Below are positions 25,156 through 34,454 of a stretch of 64,000 bases of DNA, one piece after another; position 1 is the stretch's first letter, and every line of letters begins with the position of its first letter. The notes below the pieces were generated by a model. That model was not told where the DNA came from and did not search any database. It saw only the letters and a list, made by a program, of their open reading frames with translations. Source of the stretch: CAWJFJ01 sp963800065 (GTDB lineage Bacteria > Actinomycetota > Acidimicrobiia > Acidimicrobiales > UBA8190); assembly GCA_963800065.1 (NCBI GenBank), contig CAWCZO010000008.1, positions 1 through 64,000 of the forward strand, written 5' to 3'. Both the position numbers and the translations under genes were made by a program.

Positions 25156-26475
25156 ATGGGGCGATCCCTCTCCTTCCCCACGGCCACCCGGATGGCCGCA
25201 TCGGCGGTGATGGTCACGGTGATGGGCGTGGCCGGCCTGGGCGCGGCCGGCACCCCGACGGCGTCGGCCACGGTGAGGACGGGAGGCGGCCCCGTCGACG
25301 TGGTCGGAACCACAACGGCGCGGGCGGTCACCAACTACACCGATCCCACCATCTCGGGGCCCAGCGGGATCACCACCGGACCCGACGGGGCCCTGTGGTT
25401 CACCAACCAGAATTTCAACTCGGTCGGCCGGATCACCACGGCCGGCGTGGTCACCGACCACGTCGATCCGAACAGCTCCATTCCGTTGGGGATCACCACC
25501 GGGCCCGACGGGGCCCTGTGGTTCGCCAACCTCGGGAACAACGTGATCGGGAGGATCACCACCACCGGCGCGACCAGTTACTACAGCGATCCGACCATCA
25601 TCGGTCCGGCGGCGATTACCACCGGGCCCGACGGGGCGCTGTGGTTCACCAATGAAGACTCCATCGGGCGGATCACCACGACCGGGGTGGTCACCGACTA
25701 CACATCGCCCACCATCGACGAGCCCCTCGGGATCACCACGGGGCCCGACGGGGCCCTGTGGTTCACCAATTACGGGAACAACTCGATCGGGCGGATCACC
25801 AAGACGGGGGTGATCACCAACTACTCGGCCGGGCCTATCGACGGCCCCTATGCCATCACCACCGGGCCCGACGGGGCGCTGTGGTTCACCAACTACAACG
25901 ACGGATCGATAGGAAGGATCACCACCGCCGGGGTGGTCACCAGCTTCACGGCGGCCACCGTCGACGGTCCGGGTGCCATCGCGGCGGGGCCCGACGGGGC
26001 CCTGTGGTTCACCAACGTCGGCAACGGGGCGGGCGATCCCGGTTCGATCGGTCGGATCACCACCGCCGGGGTCATCTCCGACTACGCCGCGCCGACCATC
26101 GACGCGCCCCTCGGGATCACGGCCGGGTCCGACCGGGCGATGTGGTTCACCAACTCCGGGAACAACTCGATCGGACGGATCGCCACCGGTGCGCCCGAGC
26201 CGGGGGCCATCACCAGTCCCGACAGCGCCGTCGCCCCGGTGGCCACGCCCTTCTCGTTCACCGTGACCACGAGCGGAACCCCGCCGCCGTCGATCAGGAA
26301 GATCGGCAAGCTGCCGAGGAACCTGTCAATGGTGGACAACCACGACGGGACCGCCACCATCTCGGGCACGCCCGCCGCCGGTATCCATTCCCTGGTGATC
26401 GAGGCGGTCTTCAAAAGGGGCAGGACGACACACGTCGTGCGCCAGAGGTTCACCCTGACGGTGGATGGGGGATGA
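25156..26475 (+). CDS. Secreted Vgb-like seven-repeat propeller with C-terminal Ig-like domain (439 aa)
   Basis: A signal peptide (about 1-40, ending TASA) is followed by seven repeats of about 40 residues. Each carries ITTGPDGALWFTN and SIGRITTTGVVTDY-like text (about residues 55-345), as in virginiamycin B lyase-type seven-bladed propellers. The catalytic His/Glu set of true streptogramin lyases is not evident: the blades contain almost no His. A C-terminal putative Ig domain follows (AVAPVATPFSFTVTTSGTPP, GTATISGTPAAGIHSL). Probably a secreted binding or surface protein rather than an antibiotic lyase. The repeats are also very alike in DNA (CCCGACGGGGCCCTGTGGTT recurs), suggesting recent duplication or gene conversion. 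Confidence 0.88.
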   Translation: MGRSLSFPTATRMAASAVMVTVMGVAGLGAAGTPTASATVRTGGGPVDVVGTTTARAVTNYTDPTISGPSGITTGPDGALWFTNQNFNSVGRITTAGVVTDHVDPNSSIPLGITTGPDGALWFANLGNNVIGRITTTGATSYYSDPTIIGPAAITTGPDGALWFTNEDSIGRITTTGVVTDYTSPTIDEPLGITTGPDGALWFTNYGNNSIGRITKTGVITNYSAGPIDGPYAITTGPDGALWFTNYNDGSIGRITTAGVVTSFTAATVDGPGAIAAGPDGALWFTNVGNGAGDPGSIGRITTAGVISDYAAPTIDAPLGITAGSDRAMWFTNSGNNSIGRIATGAPEPGAITSPDSAVAPVATPFSFTVTTSGTPPPSIRKIGKLPRNLSMVDNHDGTATISGTPAAGIHSLVIEAVFKRGRTTHVVRQRFTLTVDGG

Positions 26476-26711
26476 CTCCTGCCGTCCCCGGGCACCGGGT
26501 GGTCGGTCGGCCCGAACCGTCAGTCGGAAGGAATTTCCAGCCTGCCGGGCGGCCACCTGCTCCGTGGTCGCGATTGCTCGGACATCGCACACTTGGCATG
26601 ATGAGGGCGGATCTGGCGGCCCGGACCTGCATTCCCGGTGATGACCCGAGCCTCCTGTCGTTTCCGAAGGGATGGTGCGGTTCCGAGTCCACCGAGCAGG
26701 GAAGGAAGATC

Positions 26712-27143
26712 ATGCCTCACTCTTTCAAAGGTGCATTCACCTTGATCGCGGCCTCCGTGGTGTCGGTCGTCGTGCTTCCGGTCAGCATGGCCGGTGCCGC
26801 CTCGGTCCCGTCGATAGGCCTTTCCACGGCCAGGCCGGCGGTGGCGCTGCCCAACAGCGACATCGAGAAGAGCGGTTCGACTTCCGTCTACGACCCGACG
26901 GCACTGAGCGCGGGGTGGTCGGCGCCTGCGTCGAGCAAGGAACCGGCGTGCACGTCGACGATATTCGAGGCCACCATCACCAACACCACCAAGAAGACGC
27001 AGAAGGTGACCTACGAGAAGAAGGTCATCGGGAAGATTCCCAAGGGCGACGAAATCGGGCTCTGCTTCTACGGCAGCGGCACGAGCACGCTTGTCGTCGG
27101 CCTGAAGAAGTCGGCGTCGACGCTGACCATCACGGTCACCTGA
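26712..27143 (+). CDS. Small secreted protein of unknown function (143 aa)
   Basis: Not recognised. It has a clear signal peptide (MPHSFKGAFTLIAASVVSVV ... AGAAS, about 1-32). The mature part is Ser/Thr/Lys-rich with two cysteines (EPACTST, GLCFYGSG) that could pair, and a beta-rich end (KSASTLTITVT). The text EATITNTTKKTQKVTYEKK suggests a small beta-sandwich. The start ATG 26712 is fixed by GAAGGAAG a few bases upstream. Downstream of the Vgb-like gene after a 236-base gap; both are secreted. Confidence 0.7.
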   Translation: MPHSFKGAFTLIAASVVSVVVLPVSMAGAASVPSIGLSTARPAVALPNSDIEKSGSTSVYDPTALSAGWSAPASSKEPACTSTIFEATITNTTKKTQKVTYEKKVIGKIPKGDEIGLCFYGSGTSTLVVGLKKSASTLTITVT

Positions 27144-27155
27144 CACCTGTGGCCC

Positions 27156-27593
27156 CTACGGCGTCGTGGTGGGCCGGTCAAGGCGGTACTGAAGCGTGGT
27201 CCAGCCCCGGAGACGGTGAAACCGGGGGATGAGCCATCCGTGGAGAAACGGATGCTTCTCGGACAGCATCCGGGCGGCGTGATCCGACCCCACGCCGTCG
27301 AGGAGGCGTGCCTCGGCCCGGATAGAGGGTCCGAGCGGGCGGCCCCGTATGGTCGAAGGTGCAACCTCGACAGTCGGGGTGTGGCGAAGACGCTTTGACT
27401 TCCCTGTCGGATCCCAGGTGCGGAAGAAGGCGGTGTCTCCGACGACGACCATGTGCACGGGCGTGGCCACGGCCGTGCCGTCACGCCGGAAAGTCGTGAG
27501 TTGGACGTACTTCGCCCCGGAGATCGACGCAAAGTACCCCGACGATCCCGCTCGGGGAGAGAGTCCCGGATTGTCCTCATCCGCCACGGCCAC
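27156..27593 (-). CDS. PPOX-class F420-dependent enzyme, Rv2061-like (145 aa)
   Basis: Split beta-barrel flavin/F420 binder. KYVQLTTFRRDGTAVATPV, DTAFFRTWDPTGKSKRLRHTP and VEVAPSTIRGRPLGP follow the TIGR03666/Rv2061 pattern closely, including the cofactor-contacting TWDPTGK. It probably reduces a small substrate with F420H2. The start is uncertain: GTG 27593 or 27587 give the family length, although the frame stays open upstream to 28034 through sequence unlike the family. The end extends to LRGWTTLQYRLDRP. Convergent with the small secreted protein gene, 12 bases apart. Confidence 0.78.
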   Translation of the reverse strand: MAVADEDNPGLSPRAGSSGYFASISGAKYVQLTTFRRDGTAVATPVHMVVVGDTAFFRTWDPTGKSKRLRHTPTVEVAPSTIRGRPLGPSIRAEARLLDGVGSDHAARMLSEKHPFLHGWLIPRFHRLRGWTTLQYRLDRPTTTP

Positions 27594-27821
27594 CTCACGG
27601 ACAGCGCGTCCGACGGCCCAGGCAACTGCAGCTGCAGCCTGGCGCCCATCGGCAGGGCGGCCACCACCAGACGGGCGGTCCCAGCCCCCTGCTGATTCTG
27701 TGGCTTCCAGGGTGGTGCCGCAACCGTGAATCCACCAGTCGGGCCTCCAGGAGATTCTTCGGCCGTCAATGCCCTCACCCCACCGTCTGGAGGAATCCCT
27801 GGCTTGGTAGGGTTTTTCTCG

Positions 27822-28667
27822 ATGTCGGCTCTTCCCCGATACGACGGACCCCCGACCATATCGATTGACGGCGCGCCCGGTGATCAGTTGTCGCCCTTGA
27901 CTCGTCAACGTCGACGTCTGGAATCGATCCTGACCGATATCGGCGACGAGGACTGGAGTTCGGCGAGCCGATGCGAGGGTTGGACCGTTCAGGACGTGGT
28001 CGCCCATCTGGTCGGGGTCAACACGTTCTGGCACGCTTCGGTCCTGGCCGGTCTATCGGGCAACCCCACGCGGGTACTGACCCGGTTCGACCCCGCCAGG
28101 ACGCCGGCCTTGATGGTTGCGCAGATGCGGGACCTGGTCCCGGCCGACGTCCTCCACCAGTTCGTGGAGTCGAACGACTCGTTCCTGGGTCTCCTCGACA
28201 CTATCGACGACGACGGTTGGGCGATGCCGGCCGAAGCACCCCCGGGCCATCTTCCGATTCGCCTCGTGGCGCATCACGCCCTATGGGATTCGTGGATTCA
28301 CGAGCGCGACATCTGTCTCCCGCTGGGCCTGGTCCCGAAAATCGAGTCCGACGAGGTCTGTTCCTCCCTGCGTTACGTGTCGGCACTGAGTTCCGCACTG
28401 GCGGTGGACTCCGATGAAACGATTGCCGGGCTCTATGCCATCGAAGGGACCGACCCGATGTTGAGCCTGGTCTTGGACGTCGGTGATCCGGTGGTGGTGC
28501 GAGACGACCCAGCTCCGTCACAGGCGCCGCGTTGGTGCGGTGACAGCGTGACATTGGTCGAAACGGCGAGCGTTCGAGCGCAGATCCCCACATCAGCGCC
28601 GATCGAATGGCAACAACTGCTCGAGGGACTCTCGCATGTCTTCAACCCCAGGGGGCCCGACCGGTAG
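27822..28667 (+). CDS. Mycothiol-dependent maleylpyruvate-isomerase / DinB-like (MDMPI) domain protein (281 aa)
   Basis: Four-helix DinB-fold protein of the MDMPI_N type: LESILTDIGDEDWSSASRCEGWTVQDVVAHLVG is the hallmark, with the metal-site His in VAHLVG and later LVAHHALWDSWIHERD providing the HxxxD-type pair (His near 150, His near 158). Such actinobacterial proteins use mycothiol as thiol cofactor. The C-terminal part (LSLVLDVGDPVVV) matches the small MDMPI_C-type domain. TAGGGT lies 8 nt before ATG 27822, a leaderless start. Reaction unknown. It precedes a small lipoprotein gene on the same strand. Confidence 0.82.
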   Translation: MSALPRYDGPPTISIDGAPGDQLSPLTRQRRRLESILTDIGDEDWSSASRCEGWTVQDVVAHLVGVNTFWHASVLAGLSGNPTRVLTRFDPARTPALMVAQMRDLVPADVLHQFVESNDSFLGLLDTIDDDGWAMPAEAPPGHLPIRLVAHHALWDSWIHERDICLPLGLVPKIESDEVCSSLRYVSALSSALAVDSDETIAGLYAIEGTDPMLSLVLDVGDPVVVRDDPAPSQAPRWCGDSVTLVETASVRAQIPTSAPIEWQQLLEGLSHVFNPRGPDR

Positions 28668-28754
28668 CATCCGACGTCCGGGCTGTGGTGACAGGGAACC
28701 GCGACTCCTCGTCAAGCGTCTATGTCATTGGTGTGGTCGAAGAGGAGCGAAGCG

Positions 28755-29093
28755 ATGGGACCACGACTCAGAATCGTGGTTCTGGTCGTCTCGTCACTCC
28801 TGGCCGGCGCCTGTGGTGGAGCTCGGCCCGGGGCCGCCACCGGCGTGCTGACGGGCACGGCGCAGGCGTGCGCCAGTCTCCAGTACGTGGCTACGGCGCG
28901 TGTAGAGGTCTACAGGAACAGCGTCTTAGTCGCTTCCCGACACGTCCCCAACGGCGGCACCTACCGATTCGTGCTCCCGCCGGGCCGCTACGACGTCACG
29001 GATACGGGCAACCCCGAGCCGCGATCGGGCCGTGCCGCGACCGTGATTGCTGGACGCACCTCCAGCATCGACGTCCCCGACATGTGCTTCTGA
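28755..29093 (+). CDS. Small lipoprotein with carboxypeptidase-regulatory-like fold (112 aa)
   Basis: A signal sequence with lipobox-like end (LVVSSLLAGACGG) suggests an acylated Cys near residue 20. The mature region (GVLTGTAQACASLQYVATARVEVYRNS ... VPNGGTYRFVLPPGRYDVT) resembles CarboxypepD_reg/CNA-B-like beta-sandwiches, with an N-terminal Cys and a terminal Cys (PDMCF) that could pair. ATG 28755 with GAGGAG upstream is preferred over an in-frame ATG at 28722. Function unknown. Confidence 0.72.
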   Translation: MGPRLRIVVLVVSSLLAGACGGARPGAATGVLTGTAQACASLQYVATARVEVYRNSVLVASRHVPNGGTYRFVLPPGRYDVTDTGNPEPRSGRAATVIAGRTSSIDVPDMCF

Positions 29094-29189
29094 TGTCCTC
29101 GTCGTCCGGGATATGGAGGCCACGCTTGCCTTCTACCGCTAACCGGGTCTTGTGATCGATACCGACGCGGGCCGTCGTCGGATATCGGC

Positions 29190-30401
29190 TCAAGGAGTGA
29201 TGCGGTAAAGCACTGGAGAGAGGCTCGAGGGAGCCGAATCGCCTCGATTCAGTACAAAGATGTCGCCGCCGGCCGTGGTCACGGGTCGGGACTCACCGCT
29301 GATGCACGGACCGTAGGGCCAACGGAGGGTCGCCACTGTGGTCACGCCCAACGAGGAGGGGTTGACCTGCGAGATCCGGACGTTCGAACACGTCGGCGCC
29401 GCCACCGTGAAGAGACCAGTGGGAAGGTGGTCGAGCGACGTCCCATCTACCTCGACCGGTGAGCGCCTGACCACGGTTCCAGAACCATTCACGACAAAGA
29501 TCTGCTGAGTCGTGGTGCCGAGGGGGGAAACGGGCGTAGCGGTGTTGGTCGTCACCCCCAACCACATCCGGCCATCAACGGGGCTCATCCAATCAATGGT
29601 CAAGGAACCCCGTCGTGACCCGCTGACCGGGGGCAGAGCCGTCATCTGCGGCTCCGTCGAGGGAAATGGCACGAGGTCGATGACCGATGAAGGAGATGAA
29701 TCCCCGGCCAACCAGATGCCGCCCGGTCCGGCAACGACAAGGGGGAGATAGGCGCCGGCGGGAGCACCGGTGATCGTGTGGGCGGCCGCTCCCGTGGTGG
29801 GGGAGATCTGAACAAGCTCGGAACGCCCGTCCAGCCACAACCATCCATCGATGAAGGCCAGCTGAGTGTGGGCGATTCCGCTGCCACCCACAGTCATGAC
29901 GACCGGCGCGAAAACCGTTGAGGCACCGGTCGTGGTCGAAAGGGCCTCGACGTGAATCATGAAATTGTTCGTACCGGGTTCGCCAGTGAGAGCTTCGAGG
30001 TACAGATAGCCATTGTCACCGGCCACGACATTGAAGCCGCAATTGGAGAGTGGGAACGTCGCCACGACATTGAAGGTGCGCGCATCCAACCGACGGGCCT
30101 GGCAGCCGGCACCCGAGTCGGTCTCCTGGATCAGCCACAACGAACCTCCGACGCCAACCTCTTCGTCCGGTTGGAACCGCCCCGGGAACCTCATTGAGAT
30201 TGGCGTGTCCATCATTGGATGTGTGTTGATCACGTGCGGCGGCGCCATCGGGGGCGATGTCGTGGTCGTTGGCCTTACCGTGGACGTTCTGATCGCTGAA
30301 GGTCGTACACCTCCGCCGTTGCAGGCCGTCAGGAGCACGAGAGCGGGGGACACCGCGACCAGACCCCAGAGCCCCCATCTCGCTGCCCGTTTCACTCCCA
30401 C
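29190..30401 (-). CDS. Lipoprotein with beta-propeller-like repeats (403 aa)
   Basis: N-terminal signal with lipobox LLTAC (Cys near 27), then a Thr/Pro-rich spacer (TSTVRPTTTTSPP) and a beta-rich body with periodic GGSLWLIQ, NGYLYLEAL, DGWLWLDG, GGIWLAGD and GRMWLGV strands. This pattern of GxxWL strands is typical of propeller folds. Three to four cysteine pairs are possible. No enzymatic motif. The start may be GTG 30401 or GTG 30395, the latter closer to GGGGGTGGGA. Divergent from the acylase. GC is lower than the flanking core genes, marking it as part of the accessory stretch. Confidence 0.75.
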   Translation of the reverse strand: MGVKRAARWGLWGLVAVSPALVLLTACNGGGVRPSAIRTSTVRPTTTTSPPMAPPHVINTHPMMDTPISMRFPGRFQPDEEVGVGGSLWLIQETDSGAGCQARRLDARTFNVVATFPLSNCGFNVVAGDNGYLYLEALTGEPGTNNFMIHVEALSTTTGASTVFAPVVMTVGGSGIAHTQLAFIDGWLWLDGRSELVQISPTTGAAAHTITGAPAGAYLPLVVAGPGGIWLAGDSSPSSVIDLVPFPSTEPQMTALPPVSGSRRGSLTIDWMSPVDGRMWLGVTTNTATPVSPLGTTTQQIFVVNGSGTVVRRSPVEVDGTSLDHLPTGLFTVAAPTCSNVRISQVNPSSLGVTTVATLRWPYGPCISGESRPVTTAGGDIFVLNRGDSAPSSLSPVLYRITP

Positions 30402-30602
30402 CCCCGTCGCCCCGGCAACGCCGACCCACCGATCGGTTCATCGGTGTGCGCCCGACACGAAGAGTATCCCCGCCCTCTGAACGAGCGTCGGCCGGCCCGA
30501 ACCCGGTCACTGACGGCTTCTGGCCGAACGGCCGAGGATCGCTTCGCATCCTCGCTCGCAGAGGCAAAACCATGGAAGGATCTGGGCGACCGGGAGGCAG
30601 CG

Positions 30603-33047
30603 ATGTCACGAGACATGGGTCGAGGCGGCGCAAAGTGTCCAGACCGACGCGGCACCCGCGGGCCGTTCCACGTGGCTCTGGCGCTGACCATGATCGTGCC
30701 GGCGTTCACGCTGGTCGGCGTCATTGCTCCGAATGCCGGCGCCGCCGTTTCCACCTCGGTCACGATCACCAGAGACAGCGATGGTGTTCCACACATCAAA
30801 GCGGCCAACTTCACCGCCCTCGGCTACGGGGAAGCGTGGGCATTCTCGCAGGACAACTTCTGCACGCTGGCCCAGGACTTCGTCACCGTCAACGGCGAGA
30901 GGTCACGGTACTTCGGGCCCAAGGCGTTGAGCCTCAACTACTCGGCCGGGGCCGAGGACTCGAACCTCGATTCCGACTTCTTCTGGCAGTCGATCAAGGC
31001 GCGCGGAATCATCAACAGGGACATGCACGAGGCCCCACCGAACGGCCCACTTCCTCAGGTCCTGCAGCTCTACCGGGGCTTCGTGGCCGGCTACAACGCC
31101 TACCTGCGCTCGGGCGAGTTGAACGATCCGAGTTGTGCCGGGAAGCCGTGGGTCCGACCGATCACCTTGACCGACATGTTTCTGCGGGGCCTCCAAATCG
31201 TGACTGAGGCGTCCAGCGCCCAGTTCATCAGCTTCGAGGTGAATGCCAAGCCGCCGACGACGACCGCAACCAGCACGACGCCGGTGGACGGCCCCGACGT
31301 CGCCGCGCTGGCGGCCGACCTCGACGAGAATGGGGACGCCACGCAGGGTTCGAACGGCATCGGGATCGGCTCTCAGGACACGGCCGATGGCGACGGCATG
31401 GTCCTGGCGAACCCGCATTTCCCCTGGCGCGGAACGGAACGGTTCTGGATGGCCCAGCTGACGGTGCCCGGGCAGTACAACGTCGAGGGGGGGACTCTCG
31501 AGGGATTCCCGCTGATCGGTATCGGATTCAACCAGGATCTGGCCTGGACCCATACCGTATCGACCGACTTCCGCTTCACCTTCTACCAACTCAAGCTGGT
31601 GCCCGGCGATCCAACCAGCTACTACGTCGACGGGAAGCCCTACAAGATGGGCAAGGTGACGGTGCACGTCGACACCGGCCACCGAACGGTTAGCCATACC
31701 TTCTACACCACCCGTTGGGGAAGAGTGCTGGTCGTTCCGCAGGCGAGCTACCACTGGACAACTACCACCGCCTACGCCGTGGACGACTCGACGCTCAACG
31801 ACTTGGGGCGGGCGGCGAATCAATACCTCCGGATGGGACAGGCGACCTCGGTGGAGGACCTGTTGAAGGTGGAGTCCAAGTACCTGGCCATCCCGACCTT
31901 CAACACGATCGCCTCCGACAACACCGGGCACGCCCTCTATGCCGACGTGGGCAACACCCCGAACGTCCCGCTGTCGCTGATCACCGCCTGCACGCCGTCA
32001 GGCACCCCCAAGCTCGTTTACGCCGCCGCCGGTGTGATCACTCTCGACGGATCCAGATCGGCGTGTGCCTGGCAGAACGACCCGGGCACGCCGGTACCCG
32101 GAATCTTCAACGCCAGCCACCTGCCCCACACGATCCGCACCGACTACGTCGAGAACTCCAACGACTCCTACTGGCTGGCCAACCCGAGCGATCCGTTTCC
32201 CGCCTACTCTCCTATCGTCGGCGACATCGACACCGCCCAGGGGCTGAGGACCCAACTCGGTAACGAGATGATCGCCAAGCGGGTGGCCGGAACCGACGGG
32301 CTGGGGTCCCCCAAGTTCACGCTCCCGAGCCTGCAGGCGATGTGGGAGAGCGATCAGTCGGGTCTTGCACAGTCCGTGCTCAAGCCCTTGGTAGGCGCCT
32401 GTCAGGCCAAGCCCACGGTAACGTCGAGCAACGGTACCGTCGTCAATCTGACAGCGGCATGTGCAGCGCTGGCCTCGTACAACGGCACCGGCCACCTGAA
32501 CGCAACCGGTGGATGGCTTTTCTCGGAATGGTATGCCATGGCCCCCTCCAGTGGCTTCTGGGCAACCCCGTTCAACCCGGCGGCACCCCTGACCACCCCT
32601 TCGGGCCTCGACACAGCGAACCCGGCGATCCTGCGGGCCCTGGCGGACGCAGTACTCAGCTTGCGTTCCCATCACATCCCCCTCGACGCCAGCTACGGAC
32701 AGGTGCAGTACGCCGCCCGGAACGGGGTGAAGATCCCGATCCCCGGCTGCGACACCGGCTGCTTCAACGCCATCTACGCTGCTGACGGCAGCGGCGGTGC
32801 CCTCGACGCCGATCCCTACGGCGAGGTGTACGACGGCTCGTCGCTCGTGATGACCACCGAACTCACCGCCCACGGACCGGTATCAGAGGGCATCCTGACC
32901 TACTCGCAGGCCACGAACCCGAAGTCCCCATGGTTCGCCAACATGACGAAGCTCTACTCCGAGGCCCGGTGGGTCTCTCTTCCCTATACCGCCTCACAGC
33001 TGGCTCATGATCGCGGCGCGCACACCACGACGCTCAGAACATCGTGA
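30603..33047 (+). CDS. Secreted penicillin/acyl-homoserine-lactone acylase family Ntn-hydrolase (814 aa)
   Basis: Exported N-terminal-nucleophile amidase made as a preproenzyme. Signal peptide about 1-45 (ends NAGAA). The alpha-chain starts TSVTITRDSDGVPHIKA and includes GYGEAWAFSQDNFCTLAQD. A Thr/Pro spacer (near 225-235) precedes the beta-chain, whose nucleophile is Ser250 in QGSNGIGIG. Counting from that Ser, His is at beta-23 (ANPHFPW), as in PvdQ, and the oxyanion Asn-type ENSNDSYW follows later. This matches AhlM/aculeacin-A-acylase/PvdQ enzymes that cleave fatty amide bonds, including quorum-sensing lactones. ATG 30603 has GGGAGG upstream. Full family length; all key residues present. 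Confidence 0.92.
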   Translation: MSRDMGRGGAKCPDRRGTRGPFHVALALTMIVPAFTLVGVIAPNAGAAVSTSVTITRDSDGVPHIKAANFTALGYGEAWAFSQDNFCTLAQDFVTVNGERSRYFGPKALSLNYSAGAEDSNLDSDFFWQSIKARGIINRDMHEAPPNGPLPQVLQLYRGFVAGYNAYLRSGELNDPSCAGKPWVRPITLTDMFLRGLQIVTEASSAQFISFEVNAKPPTTTATSTTPVDGPDVAALAADLDENGDATQGSNGIGIGSQDTADGDGMVLANPHFPWRGTERFWMAQLTVPGQYNVEGGTLEGFPLIGIGFNQDLAWTHTVSTDFRFTFYQLKLVPGDPTSYYVDGKPYKMGKVTVHVDTGHRTVSHTFYTTRWGRVLVVPQASYHWTTTTAYAVDDSTLNDLGRAANQYLRMGQATSVEDLLKVESKYLAIPTFNTIASDNTGHALYADVGNTPNVPLSLITACTPSGTPKLVYAAAGVITLDGSRSACAWQNDPGTPVPGIFNASHLPHTIRTDYVENSNDSYWLANPSDPFPAYSPIVGDIDTAQGLRTQLGNEMIAKRVAGTDGLGSPKFTLPSLQAMWESDQSGLAQSVLKPLVGACQAKPTVTSSNGTVVNLTAACAALASYNGTGHLNATGGWLFSEWYAMAPSSGFWATPFNPAAPLTTPSGLDTANPAILRALADAVLSLRSHHIPLDASYGQVQYAARNGVKIPIPGCDTGCFNAIYAADGSGGALDADPYGEVYDGSSLVMTTELTAHGPVSEGILTYSQATNPKSPWFANMTKLYSEARWVSLPYTASQLAHDRGAHTTTLRTS

Positions 33048-33356
33048 GGGCCTGGGCCTGATCCGCCGGTCGGAGGTCTGAGGACGCCGGCTCGCCCGTT
33101 CTCGTTTTAGGATGTCATCACCAGCCCACGACGGTCCGTCGGGGAGCCACCCTTCGGTTAAGTCAGCTGTCGAGGCTCGTCGGGCCGTCTGATCCCGAAA
33201 CGATTCCAGCACCCCACCAAGATCTTGCCGTGCAAAGGGTCCGAGCTCCGACACGCAATGATCTTACGTACCGTGGTCCGGGCGTTCGTCATCCGGCTCG
33301 ACCAAGGGTCAGGACCGGGTCGTCCATACGGTGCGCCGACCAAAGGAGATCAAGCG
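33048..33356. other. Intergenic, no gene seen
   Basis: About 309 bases between the acylase and the RibD/DHFR-like gene. No open frame with family resemblance. It contains a mildly AT-rich stretch (CTCGTTTTAGGATGTCATC at about 33101-33119), a possible minus- or plus-strand promoter, and the AAAGGAGA ribosome-binding sequence of the next gene at its end. Confidence 0.5.
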
Positions 33357-33893
33357 ATGCGCAAGGTGGTGGCCTACGAGTTGCTTTCGCTCGACGGCGT
33401 GGCAGAGCAGCCCGACGACTTCATCCTCGATTTCGACGAGGTGATGAGGGAAAACCTCGGACGCGTGATCGCCACCCAGGATGTGGTGCTCCTCGGCCGC
33501 CGGACCTACGACGACTGGGCACGGTTCTGGCCGACAAGTGACATCGAGCCGTTCGCGAGCTTCATCAATGGCATCCAGAAGTTCGTGGTCACCTCGACTC
33601 CGGTGGAGCAAGGCTGGGAGAACACCGCCATGGTCGAGGGCGACCTCACCGAGTTCGTCACGGAACTCAAGCAGCAGCGGGGAGGCGACATCGGCGTCCA
33701 TGGGAGCATCACCCTGACACAGACACTTCTCGAGCAAGGCGTGGTCGATGAGCTCCGCCTTGTTGTCGCCCCGTTCATTCAGATGACCGGTCGAAAACTC
33801 TTCGGTAGGGGTGTCCCGACGCCGCTGTCACTAACCCGCAACGTCACTTCTCCGAGCGGTTATCTGTTGGTCGACTTTCGATTCGGGCCCTGA
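33357..33893 (+). CDS. RibD C-terminal/dihydrofolate-reductase-like protein (178 aa)
   Basis: DHFR-fold protein of the RibD_C family, common in actinobacteria: MRKVVAYELLSLDGVAEQPDDF, VVLLGRRTYDDWARFWP, KFVVTSTPVEQGWENT, GGDIGVHGSITLTQTLL and DELRLVVAPFIQMTGRKLF. It should bind NADPH; the physiological substrate is not known, and it is not the housekeeping folate enzyme. ATG 33357 has AAAGGAGATCAAGCG before it. Part of the lower-GC accessory stretch. Confidence 0.9.
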   Translation: MRKVVAYELLSLDGVAEQPDDFILDFDEVMRENLGRVIATQDVVLLGRRTYDDWARFWPTSDIEPFASFINGIQKFVVTSTPVEQGWENTAMVEGDLTEFVTELKQQRGGDIGVHGSITLTQTLLEQGVVDELRLVVAPFIQMTGRKLFGRGVPTPLSLTRNVTSPSGYLLVDFRFGP

Positions 33894-34454
33894 CGGCGAA
33901 CGAATCAATCTCGCCCGGTCATGTACCGCGATCGGCGCGGCGAGGGCCCCGGCGGCTGACGGCGTGTTGTCGATCGGGGTGCCAGTGGCGCCGAGCGACC
34001 AATGACGCTCCTGGCCTGTCACCGGATAGTCGGGAAGCCCAGCTTCCTCGTGAGAGCGCAGGGCGGTGGGGCGAGGCTGTGCTCGACGGAGGAGTGGGCA
34101 CGACAGGAGAACTCAGCCAAGATCTGGAAAGATCGCAATCGCCAAATCGCGTCTGGCGAACGACGGGTGAAACAGTTCACCCATGACGAACAGCGGTCCA
34201 TGGTCGAATCGCACGACGAGGGTGAAGTGTGGCGCTGGTCAGACTTCTACCGGGGGCGTCTCGACCGCGTTGATACTGCCTGAGGTAGAAAGGGTCGTTA
34301 ATCTCACCACCGATGACCCACATCACCCGCTCATAAGTACCGGAGTCAGGCGGCATGACGGGCGCCGCTCGGTCGACGGCCTGCAGCGATCCTGAGCGTC
34401 TCGGGCTTGGGCCGCTCGCCGCCGCCCGTCGCTGGTGCCCAGTACTATCTGACA
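33894..34454. other. Intergenic/degenerate stretch, no supported gene
   Basis: About 560 bases of relatively AT-rich DNA. An open frame at 34002-34283 (93 codons, STEEWARQENSAKIWKDRNR) has hydrophilic residues and could be a remnant, but it has no ribosome-binding sequence and no family I recognise. TACTAT at 34443-34448 is the likely -10 of the next gene. Confidence 0.45.

Noticed and set aside
25156..26475. Virginiamycin B lyase (antibiotic resistance)
   Set aside because: Propeller repeats match the fold, but the His/Glu residues needed for lyase activity are not evident and a signal peptide plus Ig domain are present.
34002..34283. 93-codon open frame in a gene-poor gap
   Set aside because: No ribosome-binding sequence, leaderless box or recognisable domain; may be a remnant but cannot be supported.
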